Shown piece after piece: positions 22,191 through 34,302 of a stretch of DNA of 64,000 nucleotides (the stretch's first letter is position 1; each line of letters starts with the position of its first letter). The notes under the pieces are model-generated. The model ran no database searches, was not told the DNA's origin, and saw nothing but the letters and a program-made list of their open reading frames with translations. The DNA comes from Guadua angustifolia (taxonomy: Eukaryota > Streptophyta > Magnoliopsida > Poales > Poaceae): assembly GCA_036346375.1 (NCBI GenBank), contig CM070515.1, positions 21,474,423-21,538,422 of the forward strand, given 5' to 3'. The translations under genes and the position numbers were made by a program.

Positions 22191-23388
22191 ATGTTCACGC
22201 GTCGCTACTTTACCCTAACTTGCGCGGGCTGGACCAAAATTTTTGCTTCGCTACTTTACCCTAACTCCGCCCCTAGCTGCCAAAATCCCCATCGTCTCCG
22301 CAAGAAGCGCGCCACCACAGCTCCGCCGCCCCAACCCCCAATCGCCGCACCAGCTCTGCGCCTAGCTGCCCCCAGCTCCGCCCCCAGCTGCCCCGCCGCC
22401 CCAACCCCCAATCGCCGCCACCAGCTCTGCCCCTGCTGCCCCAGTTGCACCTGACTCCGCCCCAGTACCCCCCACCACCAGCTCGCCCGCCCCTCCCTAA
22501 AAGCGGATGTAGCGAGGCACACGCATGCGTCGGCGAGGAATGACGGTTCGATTTTCTCCGTTTCTTTCTTGGTCGCTCCACTCGCCTCCGTCGCTCCATA
22601 CCCCCCCGAGGCAATTTCGCCCTTCTCCTCCCGGTAGGCCATTGTCGTGTTTCGTCACCGCACCGTGCCCTCGCCCTTTCCCTCTCCTCCGCACCCTCGA
22701 TGCGGGTATCCATTCCGATTTACTTGGCTCATTCCTCGGTGCTTCGAGTTGATTTGGGGTTTTGCGTTGTGGCGGCATCGTGGTCGGGAAGGGCGGCCGA
22801 GCGCGGTGTCTTGCAGAATCGCAGATGCACCCTTCAATGATTTAACCTCGCTCGCACCACGGTCAAGGGCTACAAGCACGTGATCCTACTCCTCTCTAAC
22901 TAAGCATGAATAGGAATGGTTGCATCTCGAGATTTCAAGGGCTCTGAGGGCATCTCGGGATTTCTAGGAGCGCAGCAGAGTTGGTTAGTAATCAAGCCTC
23001 TGCGTGTTCTTTGTATGCTCTACTCAGTTTCGCTTTGTGTGTTTTTTTAGTTCCTTCGCAGGTTGTAGATTAAATCGATTCATACGTAAATCGCTCTGCT
23101 CTTTTCGAGTCAAATCGCTTGCTTTCTATCGAATTCGATATTCGTGTTTGACTTGTGCAAACTGATGTTTTACGGTTTCGATGGCAAAAAAGATGCCCTT
23201 TTTGTTGGTTCCACATCGACTGGATCAAATTTGCTTCTTTCTTCATCCAAAGGGACTTGATTATACCCTGCGTTTATAGGGCGTGTCATCTTGCGACTGT
23301 GATTGCCAAGTGTGTCATTATCCTCACTTCTGCTGCGGAGAACTAAACCCTAATGCTAAAATCAGCTCCATTTGTTCCTTCTTGATGG
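22191..23388. other. CACTA 1 interior, left of the nested copia
   Basis: A GC-rich, proline-codon-rich tract (CCGCC/CAGCTCCGCCCC) spans about 22,300-22,500, followed by exon-like GC-rich sequence to about 22,900 and then AT-rich sequence. Open frames exist in several phases and match nothing I know. CACTA 2 has a similar tract at a similar distance from its left end (43,080-43,460), so this may be a family first exon or leader. Confidence 0.4.
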
Positions 23389-25064
23389 TGAAGGATCGAT
23401 AACGTCGCCTAGAGGGGGGGTGAATAGGCGTAATAAAAATTTAAAACCTAATTAGCAGCGGAAATATCGGAATATCCTACTTTGATATCGGACTATCCGA
23501 TTTGTTTCGGACTATCCGATATGAGAGGTCGGACAATCCGATCAGAGTAGGAAAAACCCTAAAGAATAGATCTGAGTAACTTAGAGGGCTAGATTTCTAC
23601 CAAGTTAAATTCCTAAGCTAAGGCAACTACCAGAGCATAAGATCACACCAATATCTACTGCACGTGGCTATTAAATACTAGAATCCCCAAAGATAGAGCC
23701 AAGTATAAAAGGGGACAAGTGGAAGACTTACAAACCAAAGAGATCGAATGATTTTTCCCGAAGTTCGGATCTTTGAGGAGATCCTACGTCTCCGTTGAGG
23801 CGGCACAAAGCCGGGGTCTCTTTCAACCCTACTCCTCTAGGTGTTGCACAAAGCACTCACCTACCTTTTTGCTTGAACCCTTCCCTTGCGGAGGTGGATT
23901 CGAACCTTCACAAACTCCGGCGGCTTCCCACACGTAGATCGGGAGCTCACCGGTGACTCCTAGCCGTCTAGGAGACCACAATCTCCAAGAGTAATAGATG
24001 GAGTGTAGATCCGCTTTTGAAAATCACCCTAGTGCTCAAATGGACTTTCTCGGTTTTTACTCAAGACACTAGAGAACCACTTGCTCAAATCTCTCACAAA
24101 TATCACAAAGATGAACACAAGATAGAGCAATAGAGCAAAGGAATAGCAAGAGTGAAGTAAATGCTCAAAGTACTGGTTGGTACCCATAAATGAGGGAGTG
24201 GGTGGGGTATATATAGCCAAGACACAAAAAGAGCCGATTCATACTGTGTCGGACCCCACATCGGACTATCCGATGTCGGACATCGGACTATCCGATCAAT
24301 GCAAATCACCGATTCGACTCCACTTAAGAATTCAAAATTTTTTTGAGAAAAATCACACATCGGACTATCCGATTACACATCGGATGTTCCGATGATTTGA
24401 GAGAGTTTTCAACGAACTCAAAGAACTTTGCAAAAACCTAAGTGTATATCGGATTGTCTGATATCGAACATCGGACATTCCGATAATTCCAGAGAGTTCG
24501 ATCCGGTGACTTAGAAAAATTTCAGATCACATCGGACTATCCGATATCGACCATCGGACATTCCGATGTTTCCGAAGATCAAGGTTAAAGACTTAGAAAA
24601 TTTTTCAGACAACATCGGACGGTCGATGTAAATTATCGGACGATCCGACTTTTCCCGAGAGTTCCAAAGGCAACAAAACACTCACACGGAGAGTTCGATA
24701 CCATCGGATCGTCGATATTAACATCGGACATTCCGATAATATCAAGACAACCGAAATACAAAGTGAGTGCCGAGCATGGAGACTTCAAAACCAAATTTAT
24801 AAGAGATGTTCATCGAGCAGAGGTTATTTCTAAAGCATCTACATCCCATCCTCTTAATAGAGCGGCAAACCTATCGACTCAATTAAGCGAAAAATCTACG
24901 CTAAATCGACGCCGGTCTTCTTTTCACTTTTGAGGGTCATCAACGTCCGTGAATGCGATCCTTTTGGGACTATCACCTGCTAATATACTCACTTAAGCCA
25001 TTAGTCCCTTAATCGTTTGTCATTAATCATCCAAAACACAATTAGGGGCCTAGATGCACTTTCA
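23389..25064 (-). repeat. 3' LTR of inner copia (1,676 bp)
   Basis: Aligns with 33,440-35,121 over its whole length. It lies after the polypurine tract in element sense, so it is the 3' LTR. Relative to the other copy it has a 9-bp insertion near 24,105 and short deletions within several ATCGGA-N3-TCCGAT motifs (near 24,614 and 24,705). Confidence 0.95.
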
Positions 25065-25080
25065 ATCTCCCCCTTTTTGG
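25065..25080 (-). other. Polypurine tract of inner copia
   Basis: On - the sequence CCAAAAAGGGGGAGAT directly precedes the LTR start TGAAAGTGC. It would prime plus-strand DNA synthesis. Confidence 0.9.
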
Positions 25081-25513
25081 TGATTGATGACAACACGATT
25101 AAAGTTTGATAGAAATAATGAATAATGAAGTTGAGAGTGGCCAAGATATGTTGAGCTCCCCCTAGATTTGTGCATTAGGGATTCTATATACACAATTTTA
25201 GAGGTGGAATTCAAGAGGAGCTCCCCCTATATCTCGGCATTCGAGTAAGAAAACTTATCATTGCAAGCGTTAAGCATGTCATAATGTATCAGAGCATAAT
25301 ATATCAAATCTAAAGCAAACGGATATATCAAATCCAACAAAGTATAAGCTATCAAATCCAACGAAGTATAAGCTATCAAGTAAGTTCACCAAAACATCCA
25401 ACTAGAAAAAAAATGCATCAGTGTTCATAAGTCATAATAGACGAAATGATATCTTTTCTCTCCCCCTTTGGCATCAAGGCACCAAAAAGGAGAAAGAACA
25501 ACTGAAGAAATGA

Positions 25514-26875
25514 TCAATCTGCGGACTCCTCATCAGAGGCGGCATAATTGTCGGAAGAGGAAGGATCTGCAGCCGCCGGAGAGTCGAAAGGATCCGCCAA
25601 GGAGTCATCACTGCCACTGGAACAAGGAAGGTTGAGGTGCTTCTGGATAGACTTGAGCCTCTTCGCGTTCTTCTTCGCCATTTTGACAAGATATTTCAAG
25701 ACACGGTTGGTGGAGGAAGAAGACTGCGGAGGGACAGTAGGAGCAGCAGCACCAGAGCGAGTAGACACAGAGGGGGCTGGGGCCAGAGGAGCTTGGGGAG
25801 CAACTGCCTTGACTGGCCTGATCTGCAGCCCTACATGCTTCGCATCGCACTCAAAACTCTTCTTGGAAATACCGAGAATGGCCCTCATGATGTATGGAGC
25901 GAATCCACAACTGCGCTTCGGGTCGAGGGAGTTTGCATGAATCTCATTCCAGAGGTAAAGAGCCACCATAAATGGTCTTCCACCCGTAAACATCCGATGC
26001 AAAATATCGCGATTGTAGGGACAGGATATGAGAGGCATCACCTTCCTTAGGAGCAATGGTCTTAGAAGGAGCCTCATATCGCAAACAACCATGGGCTTCA
26101 AGAATTTGGTTTTCCACGGCTCAAAAGCGTAATCCTCGATGTCAGAGCACTAAGATTGTCGACAAGCAGAGAGCGATTGTTATGAAGATCGTTCTTGTCC
26201 ATGCTCTCCAAATTTTAAATCCCAACAAAGTGCCAAACGCCTACAGACATTCTCAGACAGCTCTCCTTCAGTCATCCATGTCATGGTGTCATTGGAGACA
26301 TGCAGAGTGGCGTAGAACTGGGCAATGATCTCAGTGTTCCAATCTTGCTTCATGCCCATGATCCTCTTGATGCCGAGCCTTTCACAAGCCTCGATGACTT
26401 CATTGAAGACCGGATCATCACATGACTCCATATATTCCCAATCAATCCATTGCATATTGACAACAGGATTCTTGCGAGGAAGGATGACAGTCTCATAGAA
26501 ATCTTGTTGAAAGAAGGTCCAGAAGCGCTTGTCAGAGGAGAAAGCTTTCCTATTGAGATAAGGATCAGAAGCCCTAGCTTTGGTCACCATCCCTGACTTG
26601 CCTATGTAGTTCACAACTGATCTCTGAAGATCTGGACGACGACTGGGTTTGAACATCATCGGAAAAGGAATAAGGTCACCTTCATCTTCATCTTCTTGAG
26701 CAGGACCTTTTCCTTTGAGATCTGCTGATGGAGCAGTGGTGGAAGAAGAACCTTTGCCTTTGCTAGATGGTGTAGGAGGAGGCCAGGCGGGAGGAGCATC
26801 ATCTTGACGACGCCGAAATTGTAATGCCCTTACGCTTGGGATGCGTGACAACTTTCTTCTTCAATTTTCCGCCGC
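25514..26875 (-). pseudogene. Extra 3' ORF of inner copia (plant transposon-protein domain)
   Basis: On -, one open stretch (26,851-26,180) reads MSRIPSVRALQFRRRQDD, then a Pro/Ser-rich linker, then KAFSSDKRFWTFFQQDFYET, ILPRKNPVVNMQWIDWEYME and CERLGIKRIMGMKQDWNTE. A second (26,101-25,514) continues in another frame with GRPFMVALYLWNEIHANSL, an Ala/Pro-rich linker, MAKKNAKRLKSIQKHLNLP and an acidic Ser-rich end. The first part resembles the domain often annotated 'putative plant transposon protein', found in ORFs after pol in plant retrotransposons. Its position equals the env-like ORF of SIRE-type elements, but I see no signal peptide or transmembrane segment. At least one frameshift near 26,100-26,180 separates the halves. 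Function unknown. Confidence 0.65.
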
Positions 26876-27135
26876 GTGAGAGGTGGGCGAGAGCAGCCGC
26901 AACCTCGGGAGGAGAATCTAAAATATCCGGAGGATTTCCTCGATTTGTCTTTGCCTTGGTCCGGACGTTCGTTGAGTCTTCCTCTTAAAGCGCCCTTGCT
27001 CGTCGGTATGGAGTGCCCTTTTCAATTTCGTCCCTTGTCATCATCGCATGACCATTGAACGATCAAGTAACCGAGAAAGAAAATGATGCGACGGTTGAAG
27101 GAATGGGAATAAGATACCTACTTTTGCGGTTTTAC

Positions 27136-27222
27136 GAAATATCGGATAGTCCGATATTTTGGGTCGGACAGTCCGATTGTAAGGTCGGACAGTCCGATGC
27201 CATCGGTCGGATAATCCGATAT
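27136..27222. repeat. Internal cluster of ATCGGA-N3-TCCGAT palindromes
   Basis: Four copies within 87 bp (at about 27,140, 27,164, 27,185 and 27,206), reading ATCGGATAGTCCGAT or GTCGGACAGTCCGAT on +. They lie upstream, in element sense, of the extra 3' ORF. The centre (TAG or CAG on +) is the reverse complement of the form found in the LTRs. Confidence 0.85.
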
Positions 27223-27587
27223 TTGCGGGAAAAATGCAAAAGCAGATTTCTTGATGAAGGACCACGCATTTCACAAGAAGTTTGAGGGACACAAACCTAG
27301 GGTCAAGGGAAATACATCTACCGAAGAAGATTAACAAATAAACACGGGAGATGAGAAACCCTAGATCAAAAGAATTTGGGTTACCTTGAGATTGAAACCG
27401 AGGAGAGGATTGAATGAGGAAGAGGATCTCCACCAAAAGAGATCAAAACGGCGGTGGGAAACCCTTGGAGTGAGGAAGATGATCTCCAGACACCAAAATC
27501 GCCAGGGAGGAAGAGAATCCGATGAGTTTGGAGACAAATGACCGAGTAGAGAGAGAAAAACCCTTCGGGCGTCTTTTAAAACCTCCC

Positions 27588-27742
27588 CACATCGGATAGT
27601 CCGATAAGGACATCGGACAGTCCGATGTGTGCGATCACACAGATATCGGACAGTCCGATATTCAACATCAGAAAGTCCGATATGTGCAGGTTTACAGAAA
27701 TCGGATAGTCCGATACAAATATCGGAAAGTCCGATATGTGTA
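27588..27742. repeat. Second internal palindrome cluster
   Basis: Six copies at about 27,592, 27,611, 27,645, 27,668, 27,702 and 27,720, with centres TAG, CAG or AAG on +. Alternating spacers include TGTGCGATCACACAGAT, itself a small palindrome. The cluster starts about 230 bp downstream of pol in element sense. Confidence 0.85.
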
Positions 27743-27967
27743 AACTTCCAGCACAAGGATAAATGAGATTGAGGAATGAGATGGAATGACTTGTGAACAC
27801 TTTTGCCGTCATCCCACTTATGATCAGCGAACACAGAAGCAACATGAGCTATGATCACAAGTGGTTTGACACAAACCAAGAATTAAAATTTTAAAGAAGT
27901 AAATAAGCCTTTTGAGAAACATTTTGGTTGAAACTAGCAAGCAAGATAATGTTAAGTACGCAATCTT

Positions 27968-30900
27968 TCAAGCCAAGTTTCGAGAGTCTAAAATATTTAG
28001 CCCACTTCTCAATTCGCAGAATTTCTTTTCATCAAGAGGCTTGGTGAATATATCGGCTAGTTGATCATTTGAGCTCACATGTTGAATATTGATATCACCT
28101 TTGATGGAATGGTCTCTTAGGAAATGATGGCGAATATCAATATGCTTTGTACGGGAATGTTGGACGGGGTTGTTGGCAATTTTTATTGCACTCTCATTGT
28201 CACACAAAAGTGGAACATGGTTATAGGTTAGGCCATAATCATTTAGGGTTTGTCTCATCCAAAGTAATTGGGCACAACAACTCCCGGCGGCAACATATTC
28301 GGCTTCGGCTGTGGATAGGGCTACGGAATTTTGTTTCTTAGAGGACCAAGACACAAGGGATCTTCCTAAGAATTGACAAGTGCCCGATGTACTCTTCCTA
28401 TCCACTTTGCATCCGGCATAATCCGCATCGGAATAGCCGACTAATTCAAAGGACGAACCTTTAGGATACCATAGGCCGAAATGAGGAGTGTGCACTAGAT
28501 ATCTTAGAATTCTCTTAACGGCCACCATGTGGCACTCTTTGGGAGCGGCTTGAAATCTTGCACACATGCACACACTAAGCATGATATCGGGCCTAGATGC
28601 ACAAAGATAAAGTGACGACCGGTTTACCTTCTTTGTCGAGGTCCAGATGCCCGTTAGCTTGCATTGGCGTCTTGATCGGCTTGGCGTTCTCCATTCTGAA
28701 CTTCTTAAGCATGTCCTTAATGTACTTCGTTTGGCAAATGAAGGTTCCTTCCTTGAGTTGTTTGACTTGAAAACCGAGGAAGAACTTCAACTCGCCCATC
28801 ATGGACATCTCAAACCTTTTTGTCATGATCCTACTAAAATCCTTGCACAAGTGTTCATTAGTAGATCCAAATATAATGTCATCAACATAAATTTGACAAA
28901 CAAATAGATCATTTTCAATATGTTTAGTAAAGAGAGTAGGGTCGGCCTTTCCGACTACAAAACCTTAATTGAGAAGGAAATCTCGAAGATATTCGAACCA
29001 CGCTCTCGGTGCTTGCTTAAGACCGTAGAGAGCCTTGTGAAGGATGTAGACGTGGTCGGGATGACTTGGGTCTTCGAAGCCGGGCGGTTGCTCAATATAG
29101 ACCATCTCGGAGAGAGGTCCATTTAGGAAGGCGCTTTTCACGTCCATTTGGTACAACTTAAAATCATGGTGAGTAGCAAAGGCAAGTAATATTCTAATAG
29201 ATTCAAGCCTAGCTACTGGAGCATAAGTTTCATCGAAATCCAAACCTTCGATTTGAGTGTACCCTTGAGCGACCAACCGGGCTTTGTTCCTAGTCACGAT
29301 TCCGTTCTCGTCTTGCTTATTCCGAAATACCCATTTGGTTCCAATCACATTTTGCTTGGGTCTTTCGACAAGCTTCCACACTTGATTTCGCTCGAAGTTA
29401 TTCAACTCCTCTTACATTGCCATCACCCAATCCGGATCTTGAAGAGCTTCATCTACCTTGAGAGGTTCAAGAGACGACACAAAGGAGTAGAATTCACAAA
29501 AATTAGCAACAGAGATCTAGTGGATACTCCCCTGTTGATGTCTCCAAGAATATTGTCGATCGGGTGATCTCGTTGAACATTTTTGATGAACCCTTGGATG
29601 AGGCACCGTTGTATTTGACTTTTGAATTGGGTCCTCATCATCTTGGGCAGTGTTTGAACCGTCTTGAGCTTGAATTGAAGATGATGGAGCATTATCCAAC
29701 GGTGCATCTCGAGTTGGAGTGCGCGGAGCTTCTTCTTGCTCAAGGGGTCTCACTTCTCCAATCGCCAATCTCTTGATCGCTTCGCATGGAGGTTCTTCCC
29801 TGTTAAACACATCACAATCAACTTGCTCTACTTGAGAGCCATTAGTTTCGTCAAATGTTACATCACGCGAGATTTCAACTACACCCGTGGTGTTGTTGAA
29901 AACCCGGTATGCGTAAGCATTAGACCCATAACCAAGCAGGAAACCCTCATCTACTTTAGGAGCAAATTTAGAGGACTTAGCCTTTTTGTTAAGGATATAG
30001 CATTTGCTACCAAATACTCGGAAGTAGGAGACATTTGGTTTCTTGCCGGTGAGAAGCTCGTACGCCGTCTTCTTCAATAATTTGTGGAGGTATAGACGGT
30101 TGGAGCTATGGCATGCGGTGTTGACGGCTTCCGCCCAGAAGATGTCAGAGACCTTGTACTCGTCAAGCATCGTGCGCGCCATCTCGATGAGAGTCCGATT
30201 CTTCCTCTCAGCTACCCCATTTTGTTGAGGGGAATAAGGAGCCGAGAACTCATGCTTGATGCCTTCTTCATCGAGAAACTCTTCAACACCGGTATTCTTG
30301 AATTCGGTGCCGTTGTCGCTCCGAATTTTCTTGATCTTCACGTCAAACTCATTTTGAGCCCTTCTCATGAATTTCTTCAAACTTCCTTGGGCTTCGCTTT
30401 TATCATGCAGGAAAAATACCCAAGTAAAACGCGAAAAATCATCGACAATAACTAGACCATACTTGTTTCCTCCGATGCTTATGTAGGCGATCGGGCCGAA
30501 CAAATCCATGTGAAGCATCTCCAACGGTCTTGAGGTGGTCATCACATTCTTGGCGGGGTGAGAAGCACCAACTTGTTTCCCAGCTTGACACGCGCTACAC
30601 ACCCTGTCTTTCTCAAAGACAACATTGGTTAGTCCAAGGATGTGATTGTCCTTAATGAGTTTGTGAAGGTTCCTCATACCAACATAGGCAAGCCGGCGAT
30701 GCCATAGCCAACCCATGCTCGATTTAGCCATTAAGCATGTTTCAAGGTTAACTCTATCCGTAGAAAAGTCTATAAGATAGAGATTACCCTTTAAACGACC
30801 TTAACGACTATTGAACCGTCGACCCTCTTAATGACATCCACACCCTTATCACTAAACACACAATTGTAGCCGCTTCACATAATTGAGCAACAGACAACAA

Positions 30901-31100
30901 ATTGTAGCTTAGTGACTCAACAAGTAAAACATTATTTATATGGAAATCATTTGTGATTAGAATCTTACCTAAACCTACCACTTCACCTTTTCCATTATCG
31001 CCAAAAATGATACTCTCATTATTTGAACCATTGGCTTCTAAACGTGCGAACATTGCCCTTTCTCCGGTCATGTGGTGCGTACATCCACTATCCAAGATCC
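27968..31100 (-). pseudogene. Copia protease, integrase, RT and RNase H (pol), broken
   Basis: Element-sense order on -: protease with the catalytic D in WILDSGCTHHMTG (about 31,100-30,808); integrase (about 30,731-29,517) with WHRRLAYVGMRNLHKL and CSACQAGK as zinc ligands, then D in MDLFGP, D in IRSDNGTEFKN and E in QQNGVAERKNRTL; RT (29,405-28,593) with KWVFRNKQDENG, VKSAFLNG and the YVDD box near 28,880; RNase H (28,582-27,968) with SDADYAG, STAEAEYVA, NESAIKI and TKHIDIRHHFLRDH. Damage: a frameshift ending the protease frame near 30,840, several between integrase and RT near 29,400-29,550, a TAA after DFLLN just before the YVDD segment, and a shift near 28,590. All four activities are recognisable but none can be made as one polyprotein. 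Confidence 0.93.
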
Positions 31101-31139
31101 AACTTGTTCCTCCGGAGATGTAGGCCTACAAAATGAAAT

Positions 31140-33385
31140 TTAGTTTTTGCTCTTTGGTACCCAAACTTGTTTAGGTCCACGCACGTTAGTGACGAGTGAT
31201 TTTGGGACCCAAATAGATCGCACATAAAGGGAATTTTTGGGCTTACCCCCAATATGACATGCAACTACTCTACCGAGGCTAGTCCTCTTAAGCACATATG
31301 AAGCAAAGAAGGTAGATTGAGCCTTATACTTAGCATTTGCTTCCCCCTTAACGAAGTGAACGGGCTTGCTCAAAGGAGCTACCACAATGTGGCTTCCTTT
31401 GCCCTTGGGTGGAACATATCCAAGCCCATGCTTCATAGGGTTACCTTGACGCTTACCGAGGAATTCCTCTAATCCCTTGCTAGCCTTATAGGACTTTTGA
31501 AGTCCATCTTCAAGCATTCCCTTGAGCTTCTCATTTTCATGAGCTAGTACTTGCAAAGTCACAAGGTTAGTAGCACAAGTATTAACATCTATATTGAAGC
31601 ATCTGGCACAACCATTGCTAGTAGAGGGTAAAGAAGAATTTGAACTAATGGTTGAGATAGTCGGAGGGCTATTCTTGAGATCAACAAGCTTCAACTCAAG
31701 AGCCTTGCAAGCATCACTTGACTTCGCAAGTTCCTCTTTAAGTGAAGCATTGGTGATCTCAAGACTAATCACCTCGGACTTGGTCACTTTTGAGCTATTG
31801 ACCAATTCCACATTTTTCTTCTTTTCAAAAGACAAGCTCTTCTCTAGCTCACGATTTTTCTCTTTTTCGAGGATGAGCAAATCCTCTTGAGGTTCGAGAG
31901 TAGCTTCCTTTTGCTCTATAACTTCCTCTAATCTTTCAATATCCTTTAGAAGCAAGTTTAGTTTTTGAATATCAAAATTTTTCATAGACTTAAGCACGGC
32001 ACCAATGTCATCATCATCATTATCACTATCGCTATCGTGCTCATCTAGACAATCATTAGTAATGGAGAGAGTGGAGGCAAGTGTTGATACCTTGTGCCCC
32101 TTCGCCATGAGGCACATTGGAGCTACTTCATCGTCATCGCTTAAGTTGTCGAAGAGGCTCTTCGACATTGTCGGAGTAGAGGGTATGGCGATGGCGACGG
32201 AGGCGATCCCACCTTCATTGTCAGAGTTTGACTCGGAGTCGGAGTCGGAGCTGGAGTCGGTGTCGGAGTTCCATTCCTTCCCAATGTAGGCACGACCCTT
32301 GCCCTTGTACTTCTTGCTCTTCTCCTTGTCTTTGCTCCGGTACTTGTCCTTCTTGTGCGACTTCTCATCCTTGTTCTCCTTATGCGGACACTCGGCAATG
32401 AAATGGCCGGTTTCGCCGCATTCATAGCATCTTCTTGTGGAGTGTCTCCCTTTTGATTTTCTTCTAAAGTTCTTCATTTGACCTCCTTGCTTGAAGTTCT
32501 TCTTCTTGAAGAATTTGTTGAATCTTCGCACAAATAGGGCCATATCCTCATTTGTCAACGGACCACTAGACTCTTCATCCTCACTTGTGCTTTCTTCTAC
32601 TTGACGCACCACCTTGACAGCTTTCAAGGCAATGCCCTTCTTCTTCCGGACTTGAGCTCTTCCACAACTTCCGCCTCTTTAACCATCATCTCATCCATCA
32701 TTAGCCGGCCAATTACATCATGAGGCGTCATTGTGTCGAAGTTTGACCGATCTCGGATTAGTTGCACAAGGTTGCGGTTGGTAGGAGTGATCACACGAAG
32801 AATTATCTTCACCACGGCCTTGTCGAAAGATCGATGCACCCAAGACCTTTTGCTTGATTCTGAGCACCATCGGTGGTCAAACATCTTAGTGTATGATTCA
32901 CCATCTTCCAAGGTGAACCGCTTAGCTCACCAATAATGAGCTCTATCTTCGATTCTCGGACGCTTGACACTCCTTCATGGTGACTAGAGTCTGTCCCAAA
33001 TAACCTTTGCTTCCTCAAGTCCATCGACTCAGTTGAACTCGGAATCACTTAAGGCGTTGAATAAGACATTGACTGCCAAATCATTGAAGTGTTGATCTTT
33101 ATCTTCTTCGGGAGTAAGATTCTCAGGATCATTAGGCTTCAAACCTGTTTGCACAATCTTCCAAATAGAAGGGTGAAGCGATCTCAAGTGCATCTTCATC
33201 TTATGTTTCCATGCCGCATAATGAGTGCCATCGAAGTGAGGCGCTCGACCGGAGGGCACGGAGACATATGAGGAAAAGCTTGGGACACTGAGGGAACGAT
33301 AATCAAATGGAATTGCAACCCCAATACCGGGGCCCGTGCCCTTATCTTGGTCATGGGCTTCGGTATTCTTATCTTCTTGCGACAT
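31140..33385 (-). pseudogene. Copia gag with CCHC knuckle, broken
   Basis: On -, the start MSQEDKNTEAHDQDKG at 33,385 is followed by HFDGTHYAAWKHKMKMHL, the usual N-terminal copia gag block, to a stop near 33,029. Shifted frames cover 33,048-32,624 (RSWVHRSFDKAVVKIILR, DRSNFDTMTPHDVIGRLMMD). The rest (32,627-31,140, 495 codons) is intact: CYECGETGHFIAEC is the CX2CX4HX4C zinc knuckle, then a Lys/Asp/Ser-rich acidic stretch, and a long coiled coil (IERLEEVIEQKEATLEPQED and onward). It ends WVPKSKN with a TAA. Protease begins in the -1 frame about 20 bases later, after an in-frame TAG. Gag forms the particle and binds RNA through the knuckle. Two frameshifts near 33,040 and 32,800 disable the N-terminal half. 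Confidence 0.9.
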
Positions 33386-33425
33386 ATTGATTCTCCTAGC
33401 GGTTAAGCCAAATTACGGAGATTTG

Positions 33426-33437
33426 GCTCTGATACCA
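33426..33437 (-). other. Primer binding site, initiator tRNA-Met type
   Basis: On - the bases TGGTATCAGAGC stand two bases after the 5' LTR. They complement the 3' end of plant initiator methionine tRNA, the standard primer of plant copia elements. Confidence 0.95.
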
Positions 33438-34250
33438 ATTGAAGGATCGATAACGTCGCCTAGAGGGGGGGTGAATAGGCGTAATAAAAATTTAAAACCT
33501 AATTAGCAGCGAAAATATCGGAATATCCGACTTTGATATCGGACTATCCGATTTGTTTCGGACTATCCGATATGAGAGGTCGGACAATCCGATCAGAGCA
33601 GGAAAAACCCTAAAGAATAGATCTGAGTAACTTAGAGGGCTAGATTTCTACCAAGTTAAATTCCTAAGCTAAGGCAACTACCAGAGCATAAGATCACACC
33701 AATATCTACTGCACGTGGCTATTAAATACTAGAATCCCCAAAGATAGAGCCAAGTATAAAAGGGGACAAGTGGAAGACTTACAAACCAAAGAGATCAAAT
33801 GATTTTTCCCGAAGTTCGGATCTTTGAGGAGATCCTACGTCTCCGTTGAGGCGGCACAAAGCCAGGGTCTCTTTCAACCCTACTCCTCTAGGTGTTGCAC
33901 AAAGCACTCACCTACCTTTTTGCTTGAACCCTTCCCTTGCGGAGGTGGATTCGAACCTTCACAAACTCCGACGGCTTCCCACACGTAGATCGGGAGCTCA
34001 CCGGTGACTCCTAGCCGTCTAGGAGACCTCAATCTCCAAGAGTAATAGATGGAGTGTAGATCCGCTTTTGAAAATCACCCTAGTGCTCAAATGGACTTTC
34101 TCGGTTTTTACTCAAGACACTAGAGAACCACTTGCTCAAATCTCTCACAAAGATGAACACAAGATAGAGCAATAGAGCAAAGGAATAGCAAGAGTGAAGT
34201 AAATGCTCAAAGTACTGGTTGGTACCCATAAATGAGGGAGTGGGTGGGGT

Positions 34251-34258
34251 ATATATAG
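34251..34258 (-). promoter_or_regulatory. LTR TATA box
   Basis: CTATATAT on -, in the context GGCTATATATACCCCACCC. It sits about 45 bp downstream, in element sense, of the nearest of twelve upstream palindromes. The same box is at 24,209-24,216 in the other LTR. The transcription start is not determined. Confidence 0.7.
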
Positions 34259-34302
34259 CCAAGACACAAAAAAAGAGCCGTTCTGCCCTGTGTCAGACCC
34301 CA

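Noticed and set aside
22256..22778. Open frames of 128-146 codons on - in CACTA 1
   Set aside because: Composition effect of a GC-rich proline-codon tract on the other strand; proteins are Arg/Gly-rich without domains.
24029..24220. Open frames of 60-85 codons repeated in both copia LTRs
   Set aside because: They fall in LTR leader sequence, show no conserved motif, and differ in length between the two copies through a 9-bp indel.
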